Shown here in pieces: positions 8,217 to 16,773 of a stretch of DNA of 64,000 nt. The translations under genes were made by a program, and so were the position numbers. Location: assembly GCF_001183965.1 (NCBI RefSeq), contig NZ_LFZV01000001.1, forward strand, positions 1,346,438 to 1,410,437, given 5' to 3'. The notes beneath the pieces are model-generated. The model saw nothing but the letters and a program-made list of their open reading frames with translations. It had not been told where the DNA came from and searched no databases. Source of the stretch: Bacillus sp. FJAT-27916. GTDB lineage: Bacteria > Bacillota > Bacilli > Bacillales > Pradoshiaceae. How positions within the stretch are numbered: the first letter of the stretch is position 1; every line of letters begins with the position of its first letter.

Positions 8217-9074
8217 TTACTTGCTTTCCTCAAGTTCAATTTCTTCACTTACGTCTGCACCATTATAGAATTGTTTCGATAATTTCGTGAGTGTTCCATC
8301 TTCCTTCATTTTCTTCAATGCATCGTTGAAGGCATCCCGCATATCCTCGTTCTCCTTCTTCAGGATGATGGAGGCACTGCTGGGGTTATAACGGATTGTT
8401 GGATGAACGGTGATATCCAGGTCTGAATAGTAGGAGACGGCCAGCGTTTGCGTGTAGTAGTCATTTAGGATGATATCTGTACGTCCTGTTGATACATCAC
8501 GCAAGTATTGGTCATTGGTTGCATTATCATATATAACCTCTTCAGCGCCGTATGTACGGGCGACCTCCATATAGGTAGTCGTTGCTTCGCCGGCTGCTTT
8601 CTTTCCTTTCAAATCCTCCAAGCTATCAATGCCTGATAGATCAGATTTCCGCACAATGGCAGCTCCAACAGAGTGCTTGTACGGATCGGTAAATCCAAAC
8701 TTCTCCTTCCGTTCGTCTGTAACCGTGATGTCGTTAATGGCGAAATCAACCTGTCCGCTGTTAATGGAGGAAAGCATCCCGTCAAAGGCCATTTCCGTAA
8801 ATTCAATTTTAAGCCCAAGCCGGTCTGCAAGCTCCTTCGCTACTTCGACATCATATCCTGTCAATTCATTGGAGTCAGAATCATGATAAGAGGCAGGGAA
8901 GAGTGTGCCGGATGTAGCAGCCTTCAATGTGCCCTTCTCCTTGATGTTTTCCCATGCAGTCTTGTCTGTTTCATTACTTTTCCCTTTTTCACTAGTACAG
9001 GCAGTGATGACTGATAAAATTGCTAAAATAGCTATTAAGCCCTTACATTTTTTTAATAACTTAACTGTTTTCAT
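8217..9074 (-). CDS. Amino-acid ABC transporter substrate-binding lipoprotein
   Basis: A signal peptide ends in lipobox VITAC, with lipidation expected at Cys26. The mature part is an SBP_bac_3 domain: a first lobe GTLKAATSGTLFPASY, the family signature GYDVEVAKELADRLG, GQVDFAINDITVTDERK, and a closing segment near the C-terminus. The protein captures a polar amino acid outside the membrane and delivers it to the permease encoded directly downstream. GGGGGTG lies before the ATG, and a sigma-A-like promoter lies about 20-45 bases upstream of the start. YckB-like by size and partner; substrate unknown. Confidence 0.88.
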   Translation of the reverse strand: MKTVKLLKKCKGLIAILAILSVITACTSEKGKSNETDKTAWENIKEKGTLKAATSGTLFPASYHDSDSNELTGYDVEVAKELADRLGLKIEFTEMAFDGMLSSINSGQVDFAINDITVTDERKEKFGFTDPYKHSVGAAIVRKSDLSGIDSLEDLKGKKAAGEATTTYMEVARTYGAEEVIYDNATNDQYLRDVSTGRTDIILNDYYTQTLAVSYYSDLDITVHPTIRYNPSSASIILKKENEDMRDAFNDALKKMKEDGTLTKLSKQFYNGADVSEEIELEESK

Positions 9075-9092
9075 TTTATTTCACCCCCTGTA

Positions 9093-9121
9093 ATACTATA
9101 TCATCTCTTGTCTATGTTCAA
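9093..9121 (-). promoter_or_regulatory. Sigma-A-type promoter of the ABC transporter operon
   Basis: On the minus strand TTGAAC (9121-9116) and TAGTAT (9098-9093) are spaced by 17 bases, just upstream of the binding-protein ribosome site. Confidence 0.6.
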
Positions 9122-9325
9122 AATAAAATTTTACAAATTTCACGTTGATTGAGACAATTTTCCTATAATATGGAAGGTGAAATAAAATTAATTAAATTAT
9201 CAAAATATTATGTTCTTTTTGTCGAAAATATGTTAATATATCAAAATATTAAAGAAAATGATAAATGATGGAATAAGCTATATCGTTATTTATTGGAATT
9301 TTCACACAACTAGGAATGGGAGACG

Positions 9326-10354
9326 ATGAACATGAGCAGGAAAGACTACATCATAGACCGGATGTACAAAGCTTCAACAGGAATTGCCAATGCTGTATTG
9401 GTAACGCTCGGGATTGGCCTTTTATTCGAATCAATCGGGGGATACTTTGATTGGCAAATGTTCCTGACCATTGGTGGTGCTGCAAAGGTATTGCTTGCTC
9501 CTGCATTAGGTGCCGGAATTGCTTACCAGCTTGGCGGTAATTCTTTGGTAATCTTCAGCGCAATGGCCTGTTCCTCAGTAGGGGGAGCTGCAATTCAAAA
9601 GACAGCAGAGGGCGCCTTCACAATTGTGACAGGGCAGCCAATTTCCGCAGTACTAGCGGCAATCATTGCTACATATATCGGAAAGAGAATGGTTGGTAAG
9701 ACAAAACTAGACATCATGGCAATCCCGCTTGCAGCCATCTTTGTCGGAGGAATTTCAGGAGTTGGGCTTGCGGCTGTAACGACACCGCTCTTAACTTGGA
9801 TCAGCGCGCAAATCACTGCCTCTGTCCAAGGGTCGCCGCTTATTGGTTCCATTGTTCTTTCACTTGTATTCAGTTTATTGTTAATGACACCAGCATCCTC
9901 TGCCGCACTTGCGATTGCCTTGCAGTTGGATCCTGTTTCAAGTGCAGCAGCATTGATTGGTTGTACAGTCCAGTTCGCCGCCTTTACAGCAATGTCTTAT
10001 AAGGATAATGACCTTGGCGGATTCTTAGCCCAATCCATTGTTACGCCAAAGGTTCAATTTCCGAATCTTATCAAGAATCCAATCTATATCATCCCTGCTT
10101 TCATAGCGTCTGCAATAGCAGCGCCGATTGCGACGATGGTATTTGATTTCAAAGTTCCATATGAGCTAGGGGGAATGGGATTAAGCTCCTTGATTGCCCC
10201 AATTAATATATTAGCAAACCAAGGATGGGGTGTATTCCTTATATATGTAGCGGTTGGAATGATTCTTCCTGTCTTGATTGCCGTATCGATTCACCGCCTG
10301 CTGAAAATGGCTGGAAAGGTTCACCCTGGTGACTTAAGGCTGGAGGTTCAATAA
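9326..10354 (+). CDS. PTS EIIC-like membrane protein (PfoR-type, EIIC_2 family)
   Basis: The 342-residue protein has about ten hydrophobic segments with many Gly/Ala/Ser positions, including GGNSLVIFSAMACSSVGGAA and GGISGVGLAAVTTPLLTW, typical of the PTS_EIIC_2 (PfoR-like) group. These proteins resemble the sugar-translocating domain of PTS permeases but often stand alone without EIIA/EIIB, as here; their substrate is not established. Two ATGs (9326 and 9332) follow GGGAGA; the second has the better spacing. It is probably monocistronic. Confidence 0.75.
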   Translation: MNMSRKDYIIDRMYKASTGIANAVLVTLGIGLLFESIGGYFDWQMFLTIGGAAKVLLAPALGAGIAYQLGGNSLVIFSAMACSSVGGAAIQKTAEGAFTIVTGQPISAVLAAIIATYIGKRMVGKTKLDIMAIPLAAIFVGGISGVGLAAVTTPLLTWISAQITASVQGSPLIGSIVLSLVFSLLLMTPASSAALAIALQLDPVSSAAALIGCTVQFAAFTAMSYKDNDLGGFLAQSIVTPKVQFPNLIKNPIYIIPAFIASAIAAPIATMVFDFKVPYELGGMGLSSLIAPINILANQGWGVFLIYVAVGMILPVLIAVSIHRLLKMAGKVHPGDLRLEVQ

Positions 10355-10427
10355 CCGGCTCCTTTATTAGAGAGAAGCATAGTGGTACAATAGGCATATA
10401 GTCTATGAAATAGGAGCGTGGTCAGCA

Positions 10428-10640
10428 GTGAAAGGAATCATTGACCGCTTTGAAGGGGATATCGCTGTTGTTGAAATTGACGGCGAAACGCAGGATTTTC
10501 CAAAGAAAATCTTCCCAAAAGAAGCTGAAACCGGTGATGTTGTAGAAATTTCCGGCGATAAAGTAAAGGTTTTGAAGGACGAAACCGAGAAGCTTCGGAA
10601 GGAAATTGAACAATTAATGGAAGATGTTTGGGAAGACTAA
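10428..10640 (+). CDS. DUF3006 domain protein
   Basis: The 70-residue protein opens MKGIIDRFEGDIAVVEIDG, the DUF3006 signature, and carries a small beta-barrel-like first half (to about residue 48) then a charged helix (ETEKLRKEIEQLMEDVWED). Members are small cytoplasmic proteins of unknown function, often found next to secreted or DNA-uptake hydrolases; none lies next to this one. It starts at GTG 10428 with GGAGCG about ten bases before. A hairpin terminator follows directly. Confidence 0.85.
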   Translation: MKGIIDRFEGDIAVVEIDGETQDFPKKIFPKEAETGDVVEISGDKVKVLKDETEKLRKEIEQLMEDVWED

Positions 10641-10653
10641 AATAATTTCGAAG

Positions 10654-10684
10654 GCCCGGTGCTAATCTGCTGCTGGGCTTTTTT
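10654..10684 (+). terminator. Terminator after the DUF3006 gene
   Basis: GCCCGGTG pairs with TGCTGGGC (with G-T pairs) and is followed by six T. Confidence 0.75.
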
Positions 10685-10790
10685 CTATTGTCGTTGGGTA
10701 TAAAGTCCCTTTTGTCGAAAAAAACAGATGGAAAAGATAGGAAAACCTAATCTTTTGTCCAAACGGCCCGTTCACTAGAATGAAATTAAA

Positions 10791-10804
10791 GGAAAGCGCT
10801 TTCT
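10791..10804 (+). promoter_or_regulatory. cre-like CcpA site 1 upstream of pullulanase
   Basis: GGAAAGCGCTTTCT holds the core palindrome GAAAGCGCTTTC, a close match to the catabolite-responsive element consensus. Confidence 0.7.
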
Positions 10805-10815
10805 TAGTCCTTTTG

Positions 10816-10829
10816 TGCAAGCGTTTGCC
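10816..10829 (+). promoter_or_regulatory. cre-like CcpA site 2 upstream of pullulanase
   Basis: TGCAAGCGTTTGCC agrees with the cre consensus TGNNANCGNTNNCA except at the last base. It lies 25 bases centre-to-centre from site 1 and 35 bases before the start codon. Confidence 0.65.
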
Positions 10830-10863
10830 TTGTCGTTTTATACTAAATGAGAGGGAGTTGACG

Positions 10864-13425
10864 ATGTTTACAAATAAGAAGAGAATCACCGCATTGCTAG
10901 CCGTCTTTTGTCTGTTGTTCGCATTTTTTCCAGAGTTGAGCATTAGGGCAGATGTTGGGAAAACGGAGATAACAGTCCATTACCAGGAATCAGACGGAAA
11001 TGAGAAGGATTGGAATCTGTGGGTGTGGGCAGAGAGTTTGGATGGTCATGTGCAGCCATTCACGGGAGAGGATGAGTTTGGCAAGGTCGCTCATTTTACT
11101 TTGGATGGGACTTATGAGCGTGTCGGTTTTATCGTTCGGACGGATGCCTGGGAGAAGGATGGCGGCGACCGATGGATCGAGGGGATTGAGGATGGAAAAG
11201 CGGAGGTGTGGGTCATGTCAGGAGATGATAAAGTATATTATTCAGAGCCAAGCAATGAGCCAGTCATCAAGAAAGCCTCAATGGATGATTTTGATCAAAT
11301 TGCTGTGACAACAAACATCCCGCTTGATATCAGGCAGACTGCCATTGAATTGAGCGGAGCGGATATTCAGGAGATTATCCCGGCTGACGGAAAGGGAAAT
11401 GTAACGAATCAATTTACGTTAAAGACAAAAAAGAAGCTGGATGTCAGCGGTTCTTACCAAGTTCGTATTGAAGGGTATGGAGAGCAACTGGTTGAGATTG
11501 GGAAGATTGTTCGTACAGAGGCTTTCGACAGACTTTATTATTATGATGGACAAGACCTTGGAAACACGTACTCTCGTCATTCGACGAAATTCCGTCTCTG
11601 GGCCCCGACAGCTTCAGAGGCAAAGCTGGTCGTATACTCGAAATGGGATGATAAGACTGGCAGAGAAATTAAGATGAAGCGAGGAGAAAAGGGTACATGG
11701 ACCGCTAAACTGCGCGGGAATCAGAATGGTCTCTTGTACACCTATAAGGTCAAAATCGGAGATAAGTGGAATGAGGCAGTCGATCCTTATGTCCGAGCGG
11801 CCTCTGCCAATGGATTAAGGGGAGCTGTTATTGACCTCTCCGAAACTAATCCAAAGGGATGGGCTAAGCATAAAAAGCCTAAGCTGAGTAACCCGGAGGA
11901 ATCGATTATTTATGAGTTGCATGTCCGTGACCTGTCCATTCAGCCAGAGAGCGGAATTAAGCAAAAAGGGAAGTTCCTTGGTGTAACGGAGAAAGGGACG
12001 AAGGGACCTAATGGACTGCCGACAGGACTTGATCATATTAAATCACTCGGTGTTACACATGTTCAATTCCTGCCAATCTATGATTATAAAACGGTAGACG
12101 AAACAAAGCTTGACCAAGCCCAATATAATTGGGGCTATGATCCTCAGAACTTCAATGTTCCGGAGGGCTCTTACTCAACAAATCCATATGACCCTGCAGT
12201 GCGGATCCAAGAATTAAAGCAGATGGTTCAAACCTTGCATGGAGAAGGACTCCGTGTCGTCATGGATGTTGTGTATAATCACATGTTTGATGCAGCCGAA
12301 TCAAACTTCCAGAAGCTTGTTCCTGGCTATTATTATCGCTATAACGAGGATGGTACATTAGCCAATGGCACGGGTGTCGGAAATGATACGGCCTCTGAAC
12401 GCAAAATGATGCGAAAATTCATCGTGGACTCCTCAACCTATTGGGCAAATGAATATAAGCTTGATGGTTTCCGTTTTGATTTAATGGGCATTCATGATGT
12501 TAAGACCATGAATCTCGTTCGAAAGGAATTGAAGCGTATCGATCCGGCCTTCATTGTTCACGGAGAAGGATGGGATTTGAATACGCCACTGCCAGCTGCT
12601 GAAAAAGCAAACCAGAAGAATGCTGCAAAGATGCCAGGTATTGGCCATTTCAATGATGATATCCGTGACGGTCTGAAAGGAAGTGTTTTCATTGACCAGG
12701 ATAATGGTTTTATCAATGGGAAGGCCAACATGGAGGATCGAATCAAGAAGGGAATAATGGCAGGCCTTGATTACGATCCTGCTCAAGCAACCTACCAGGA
12801 TCCTGAGCAGGTGCTGACCTATGTGGAAGCCCATGATAACCATACCCTTTGGGATAAGCTTGAATTAACAAACCCGGAAGCGGGATATGAGGAAAAAAAG
12901 CAAAGGCATAAGCTCGCCTCCTCCATCATTCTCACCTCACAGGGAATCTCGTTCATTCATGCAGGGCAGGAATTCATGCGGACAAAATATGGGGATCACA
13001 ATAGCTATAAATCACCTGATTCCATCAATCAGATGGACTGGAAGCGTAACGCGGCGTTTTCTCATGAAGTGGATTATATGAGGGGACTAATTGACCTTCG
13101 CAAGAAGCATGCCGCTTTCCGGATGACCACGGCAAGCGCAATCAAGGAGCATATCGACTTCTTGGATGCACCAGCCAATGTGATTGCCTATACGATTGAT
13201 GGAGAAGGCAAAGGAAAGTATAGAAGTCAATACTTCATCGCTCATAACGCAAATAACGGCGCAAGGGAGCTTACACTACCGGCGAATGCCTCGTGGAAGG
13301 TGCTTGTAGATGGGGAAAATGCTTCAGCCAAGTCACTCTATACCATTAAGGGTGAGCAATTGGTCGTTCCAGCTATGAGTACGGTCGTTCTCCAAACAGA
13401 GGTTAATGTGAAGAAAAAGAGATAA
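10864..13425 (+). CDS. pulA: Secreted type I pullulanase (GH13_14)
   Basis: Hydrolyses alpha-1,6 branches of pullulan and starch outside the cell. A signal peptide (basic start, LLAVFCLLFAFFPELSI) is followed by a pullulanase-associated/CBM41-like domain (about residues 34-130: NLWVWAESLDG), a CBM48 domain (about 220-330: FRLWAPTASEAKLVVYS) and the GH13 catalytic domain. The pullulanase signature YNWGYDP is present. Catalytic residues visible are D539 (DGFRFDL), E568 (HGEGWD) and D658 (EAHDNH). The ATG at 10864 was chosen for its GAGGGAG ribosome site and signal peptide; the longer open frame is cut by the cre sites. Two cre-like elements predict glucose repression. It lacks a cell-wall anchor. 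Confidence 0.93.
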   Translation: MFTNKKRITALLAVFCLLFAFFPELSIRADVGKTEITVHYQESDGNEKDWNLWVWAESLDGHVQPFTGEDEFGKVAHFTLDGTYERVGFIVRTDAWEKDGGDRWIEGIEDGKAEVWVMSGDDKVYYSEPSNEPVIKKASMDDFDQIAVTTNIPLDIRQTAIELSGADIQEIIPADGKGNVTNQFTLKTKKKLDVSGSYQVRIEGYGEQLVEIGKIVRTEAFDRLYYYDGQDLGNTYSRHSTKFRLWAPTASEAKLVVYSKWDDKTGREIKMKRGEKGTWTAKLRGNQNGLLYTYKVKIGDKWNEAVDPYVRAASANGLRGAVIDLSETNPKGWAKHKKPKLSNPEESIIYELHVRDLSIQPESGIKQKGKFLGVTEKGTKGPNGLPTGLDHIKSLGVTHVQFLPIYDYKTVDETKLDQAQYNWGYDPQNFNVPEGSYSTNPYDPAVRIQELKQMVQTLHGEGLRVVMDVVYNHMFDAAESNFQKLVPGYYYRYNEDGTLANGTGVGNDTASERKMMRKFIVDSSTYWANEYKLDGFRFDLMGIHDVKTMNLVRKELKRIDPAFIVHGEGWDLNTPLPAAEKANQKNAAKMPGIGHFNDDIRDGLKGSVFIDQDNGFINGKANMEDRIKKGIMAGLDYDPAQATYQDPEQVLTYVEAHDNHTLWDKLELTNPEAGYEEKKQRHKLASSIILTSQGISFIHAGQEFMRTKYGDHNSYKSPDSINQMDWKRNAAFSHEVDYMRGLIDLRKKHAAFRMTTASAIKEHIDFLDAPANVIAYTIDGEGKGKYRSQYFIAHNANNGARELTLPANASWKVLVDGENASAKSLYTIKGEQLVVPAMSTVVLQTEVNVKKKR

Positions 13426-13441
13426 ATGATTAAGATAAAAA

Positions 13442-13465
13442 GGCACGGGGTTCCCGTGCCTTTTT
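13442..13465 (+). terminator. Terminator of pulA
   Basis: GGCACGGG (13442-13449) and CCCGTGCC (13453-13460), flanked by A5 and T5, form a bidirectional terminator. Confidence 0.9.
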
Positions 13466-13639
13466 GTCAGGTTGTCGAATGTTTTAAATAAGCACAAAAC
13501 CAGTAACCAGCTATTCGTTCAACTTGCGCCTAGGCATAATGGAGAAGATTTTCGCGAGAATAGTGTTCTTTTATATTTAGATTCACCCATAATTGTTCAT
13601 TCATTTGAGAAATGATTTTTCGTTATCATGTATTTCCTG

Positions 13640-14920
13640 TTATCTATTTGGTATAGGGTGCATAGGTTTTCCTTTATATTCGTTGATATTTGTAGGATTT
13701 TTGTCTTTCGGGTCTTTATTGGTTGTGACTATGATTTCATTGGCCCCAACAGAAGCTCCTAATGCGTTGACAGCCCTAACACTATACGTATAAATGGTAT
13801 TCGGTGTCAGGCGATTGTCTGTGTAACTATTATTCTTTGAAGTTCCAACAACGACACCATCCCGGAGAATTTCATAATAATCGGCACCGGATGCTTGATT
13901 CCAAGTTAACGATACTGTTACTTTTGTCTTGGTTTTTACAGCTAGTTTCGTTGGATTCTCAGGAAGACTTTGAACTTCATTCGAAATTAATCGATGAAAC
14001 GTTGTGTTCAATACATTTCCTTTTTTATCAAATGCTTTGACATAATATGTGTAATTTTGGCCTGACCTAAAACGAGCATCTTTATAATTCGTGTTTTTCA
14101 TGCTTCTCAGTAAACGATCATCCCTGTATACTTCATACTTTACTGCACCATCTATAGGCTCCCATGAAAAAGAAGATTCAGAAGATGTGATTTTGTCGAT
14201 GCTGATGATTCTTTGAGGTAATGTTTCGATAAAATGATATGTTTTCGGGGCTCTTTCCAAAAGTTTTGCTTTTGTGTCTTCGTTCAAATAGTATAAGGCC
14301 ATTGCTTCTGCAAAGTATTCTTCTATATAGGCAAAATAATAGAATACAACATGATCATGGAATAATGGTTCGTATTCCTCCTCGTGGATCTTTGCAAACT
14401 CTTCTAAATTGGAGATATCTAATCCTGCTGCTGCAGAGTCTATCGCATGGCTTAACTCATGAAGTTCCAGGTTAACCGTCGAGTGCCCCCTTCCATAATC
14501 ACTATATCCAATGCGAGCCGCTGTTACAGGGATTCCTCCTATGCCAGGCACATCATCCCATGTTAATCCAGTCCCTTCCCACCCTCGCGGAACAACTCCT
14601 TTCAAATAGAGATACTCTGGCAAATATGTCACTGGGAAATCTGTTAGTATAAGACTCACTCCAGCTTTTTGAGTCTCTGAAATTAATCTCTCGTTAATTT
14701 TGGAAACCCGGTCAATCATATTTTGAGCTTCCTCTACATCATAATCGTTATCGTCATCCTGTACGCCAATTAGCTTTTTCAGTGTTTCATTTTGAAAAGT
14801 GTGATTATGAGAATAGTCTTCGGCTGCAAAGGCGTTTGAGCTGAAAGCTAACAAGAATACAAAAGTCAAAGCGAAAAGTATGGATATATTATTAGGTTTC
14901 ACAGGCGTTCTTTTCATCAA
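13640..14920 (-). CDS. Secreted Pro-Pro endopeptidase (PPEP, anthrax-lethal-factor-like zinc protease) with two FN3 domains
   Basis: A signal peptide (cleavage near AFA-AED, residue 33) leads into a zinc metalloprotease domain (about 40-235). The blocks YLKGVVP.GWEGTG.TWDDVPG.GG and NLELHE..HAID match, as I remember it, Clostridioides difficile PPEP-1 (Zmp1), which cleaves between two prolines in surface adhesins. Zinc ligands would be H154 and H158 (HELSH, catalytic E155) and E201 of EEYFAEAMALYYLNEDTKAKL's start. The segment between H158 and E201 is about four residues longer than in PPEP-1. Two fibronectin type III domains follow (about 238-318 and 322-402), then a short KGKPMHPIPNR tail. 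Start is TTG 14920 or ATG 14917 behind AAGGAG. No adhesin substrate gene is adjacent. Confidence 0.88.
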   Translation of the reverse strand: MMKRTPVKPNNISILFALTFVFLLAFSSNAFAAEDYSHNHTFQNETLKKLIGVQDDDNDYDVEEAQNMIDRVSKINERLISETQKAGVSLILTDFPVTYLPEYLYLKGVVPRGWEGTGLTWDDVPGIGGIPVTAARIGYSDYGRGHSTVNLELHELSHAIDSAAAGLDISNLEEFAKIHEEEYEPLFHDHVVFYYFAYIEEYFAEAMALYYLNEDTKAKLLERAPKTYHFIETLPQRIISIDKITSSESSFSWEPIDGAVKYEVYRDDRLLRSMKNTNYKDARFRSGQNYTYYVKAFDKKGNVLNTTFHRLISNEVQSLPENPTKLAVKTKTKVTVSLTWNQASGADYYEILRDGVVVGTSKNNSYTDNRLTPNTIYTYSVRAVNALGASVGANEIIVTTNKDPKDKNPTNINEYKGKPMHPIPNR

Positions 14921-15466
14921 TCAGCATCTCCTTATCAATAAAATAGTATATTTCCTGAACGAACTGCAGATTCACCTCCTATCTACTAAAAATGCAAGTA
15001 TCATGCCAAATTCTGTTGTTTTAATAAAAATAGGAAAAAATCATATATATATAGAAAAGAGCAATGATAAACGGAAATCAGGCGGTGGGAGAGAGGTGCA
15101 ATCTTCCGATGTTCTGTATATTTTTTAGACAAACAGTTAATTAAATGTATATTTTCTTTGACACCTCATACTAGAAAAATGAAAGCTTATGTGAATCAAG
15201 CAGAGGTAACTGTCAAATAAGGTCGGTATTAGCAAGAATGATTGAAACTGGATAGATTTTATAAGGTCGTACTCATTATCTTCTTCAGTCAGGATGGACA
15301 AAATCAAAACGGCCACTAATCTGGAAAGGTTTCAAGGGGATTAGCCGAGGCGCTAAAAAAAGACAATGGCTGGTAAGCATCTATAGAGAATGAGAAGAAG
15401 CACGAATGAAAGGGTGAGTCAGTCTGTCAAAGAACAGACTTATCAAACAGCAGCGTGTCAAAGCAT
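14921..15466. other. Gene-free stretch between the PPEP gene and the acetyltransferase terminator
   Basis: I find no convincing gene. A 13-codon rightward frame starting MKAYVNQAEVTVK (15180-15221) looks protein-like but is too short to call and may be a vestige. AGTCTGT and ACAGACT (15421-15440) form a small perfect hairpin. Confidence 0.4.
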
Positions 15467-15512
15467 GAAAAAAAGCCCTGCCTCTAGCGAAAAGGACCTT
15501 GAGGTAAGGCTT
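15467..15512 (-). terminator. Terminator of the sugar O-acetyltransferase gene
   Basis: On the minus strand AAGCCTTACCTC (from 15512) pairs 11 of 12 with GAGGCAGGGCTT (to 15473), followed by TTTTT. It lies about 100 bases past the stop. Confidence 0.7.
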
Positions 15513-15612
15513 GTTATAATAACTATTTCATATTTTCAAATCCTGACAATCAGAGGTTCACCTAGTCTTGATTGTTTATGAAGCTTCAAACTGATACGTG
15601 GCTTCTTGTGTG

Positions 15613-16206
15613 CTAGTGCATCCAATCTTGAGGAGATAATTTATCCTCTTCGGTGATTTCCCTAAGTACTCTGCATGGATTTCCTGCAGCAATCACGCCG
15701 GGAGGAATATCTTTCACCACAACACTGCCGGCACCGATGATGCTGCCAGCTCCGATGGTTACGCCTCCGCAAATCGTTGCATTGGCGCCAATCCATACTT
15801 TCTCTTCGATGGTGATGGGCTTAGATGTGCTGATTCCCTGTGCGCGCTGCTCTGGGTCAATGGCATGGCCCGCACAGGCGATGCATACGCCCGGTGCGAT
15901 GAATGCATCTGCACCAATATGAACCGGTGAAGTATCGAGAATCACACAATTGTAGTTGATGATGGTCAGCCCGTTCGTATGGATATTGAAGCCGTAATCA
16001 CAGCGGAAGGAAGGCTCGATAAAGGTCAGGGGATGATAAGTCCCGAAAAGCTCCTTTAAGATAGAGGCTCTCTTTTCTCCTTCATCCGGCCGGGTTTGAT
16101 TATATTCCCAGCATAAGGTTTTCGCTTTAACTTGGAGGTGGTTCGGCATATCTTTATGGTCTGCATTGTACGCTTTTGTTTGTTTCATCAATTCAGTCAT
16201 TTTCAT
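15613..16206 (-). CDS. Sugar O-acetyltransferase (maltose/galactoside acetyltransferase, LacA/NodL/Maa family)
   Basis: Transfers acetyl from acetyl-CoA to a sugar hydroxyl. The N-terminus carries the Mac domain (MTELMKQTKAYNADHKDM.., ILKELFGT) and residues ~70-185 are a left-handed parallel beta-helix of hexapeptide repeats (VWIGANATICGGVTIGAGS, IIGAGSVVVKDIPPGV). The catalytic His lies in CAGHAIDPEQR. 197 residues is slightly longer than the usual ~185. The ATG at 16206 follows GGAGAG by six bases. Monocistronic; the physiological sugar is not known for most family members. Confidence 0.9.
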   Translation of the reverse strand: MKMTELMKQTKAYNADHKDMPNHLQVKAKTLCWEYNQTRPDEGEKRASILKELFGTYHPLTFIEPSFRCDYGFNIHTNGLTIINYNCVILDTSPVHIGADAFIAPGVCIACAGHAIDPEQRAQGISTSKPITIEEKVWIGANATICGGVTIGAGSIIGAGSVVVKDIPPGVIAAGNPCRVLREITEEDKLSPQDWMH

Positions 16207-16328
16207 ATGGTTCTCTCCGTCATGTTAGTTTCTAGTATAAACAAGTATAGGGATATTAGGCAGGACTGTACAGACCTTGGGGACGAGAGCCGCAAGAAGA
16301 ACCGCCAAAGACGTTGTTAAGCTTCCCT

Positions 16329-16773
16329 TCAATGATCTAGTCTCCTCTTCTTAAGGGAAATCATGATTAGTATGATGAAGACAGCGAGGATGAATGAAGG
16401 AAGAAACACAGAGCTTTTTAAAACAACCTTGAGGTGAAATGGGGCTTCATGGATAAAGTCTGCCCTGATCCACCCGCTGCCCCTGTACGGCAATTGATTT
16501 TGTAGTGGAGATGCCTTTTATGGCATAATACGTTATCCCGATTGGAAAATGGTTGGAGGCATGACCCTCCTATTCCCCTGTATATTCGTCCGGTTTGGTC
16601 TCTACCTCTTCTATGTTCCTACCACTCTTACTTTCTTCAGCATATTCCTCCAGTTTGGCCTCCTAAACTAATCCATCCCAAACAATATAAGAGGTTGACC
16701 AAGATAAGGCATGAACAGGTGGTGCGATTAAAAGGAACAAGGATAGAATGTGAATCTTTTTCATAGATACCAT
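16329..16773 (-). pseudogene. Decayed gene for a secreted, C-terminally membrane-anchored protein
   Basis: Reading leftward from ATG 16773 (after GGTGGAG) gives a signal peptide (MKKIHILSLFLLIAPPVHAL) and then SWSTSYIVWDGLV, interrupted by TAG. The same frame resumes EAKLEEYAEESKSG..EVETKPDEYTGE, meets a second TAG, and continues EGHASNHFPIGITYYAIKGI to a stop near 16448. One base out of frame the homologous-looking end follows: FIHEAPFHLKVVLKSS, a membrane helix and KKRRLDH, ending at 16329. Two nonsense codons and a frameshift mean it is dead. The intact ancestor would be a roughly 147-residue anchored surface protein of a type I have seen in Bacillus but cannot name. Confidence 0.7.

Noticed and set aside
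15061..15240. Short peptide gene (MKAYVNQAEVTVK)
   Set aside because: It is only 13 codons with no ribosome site and no continuation; left as a possible vestige.
16542..16766. Rightward 74-codon frame
   Set aside because: It is antisense to the decayed secreted-protein gene, whose reconstructed protein explains the sequence better.
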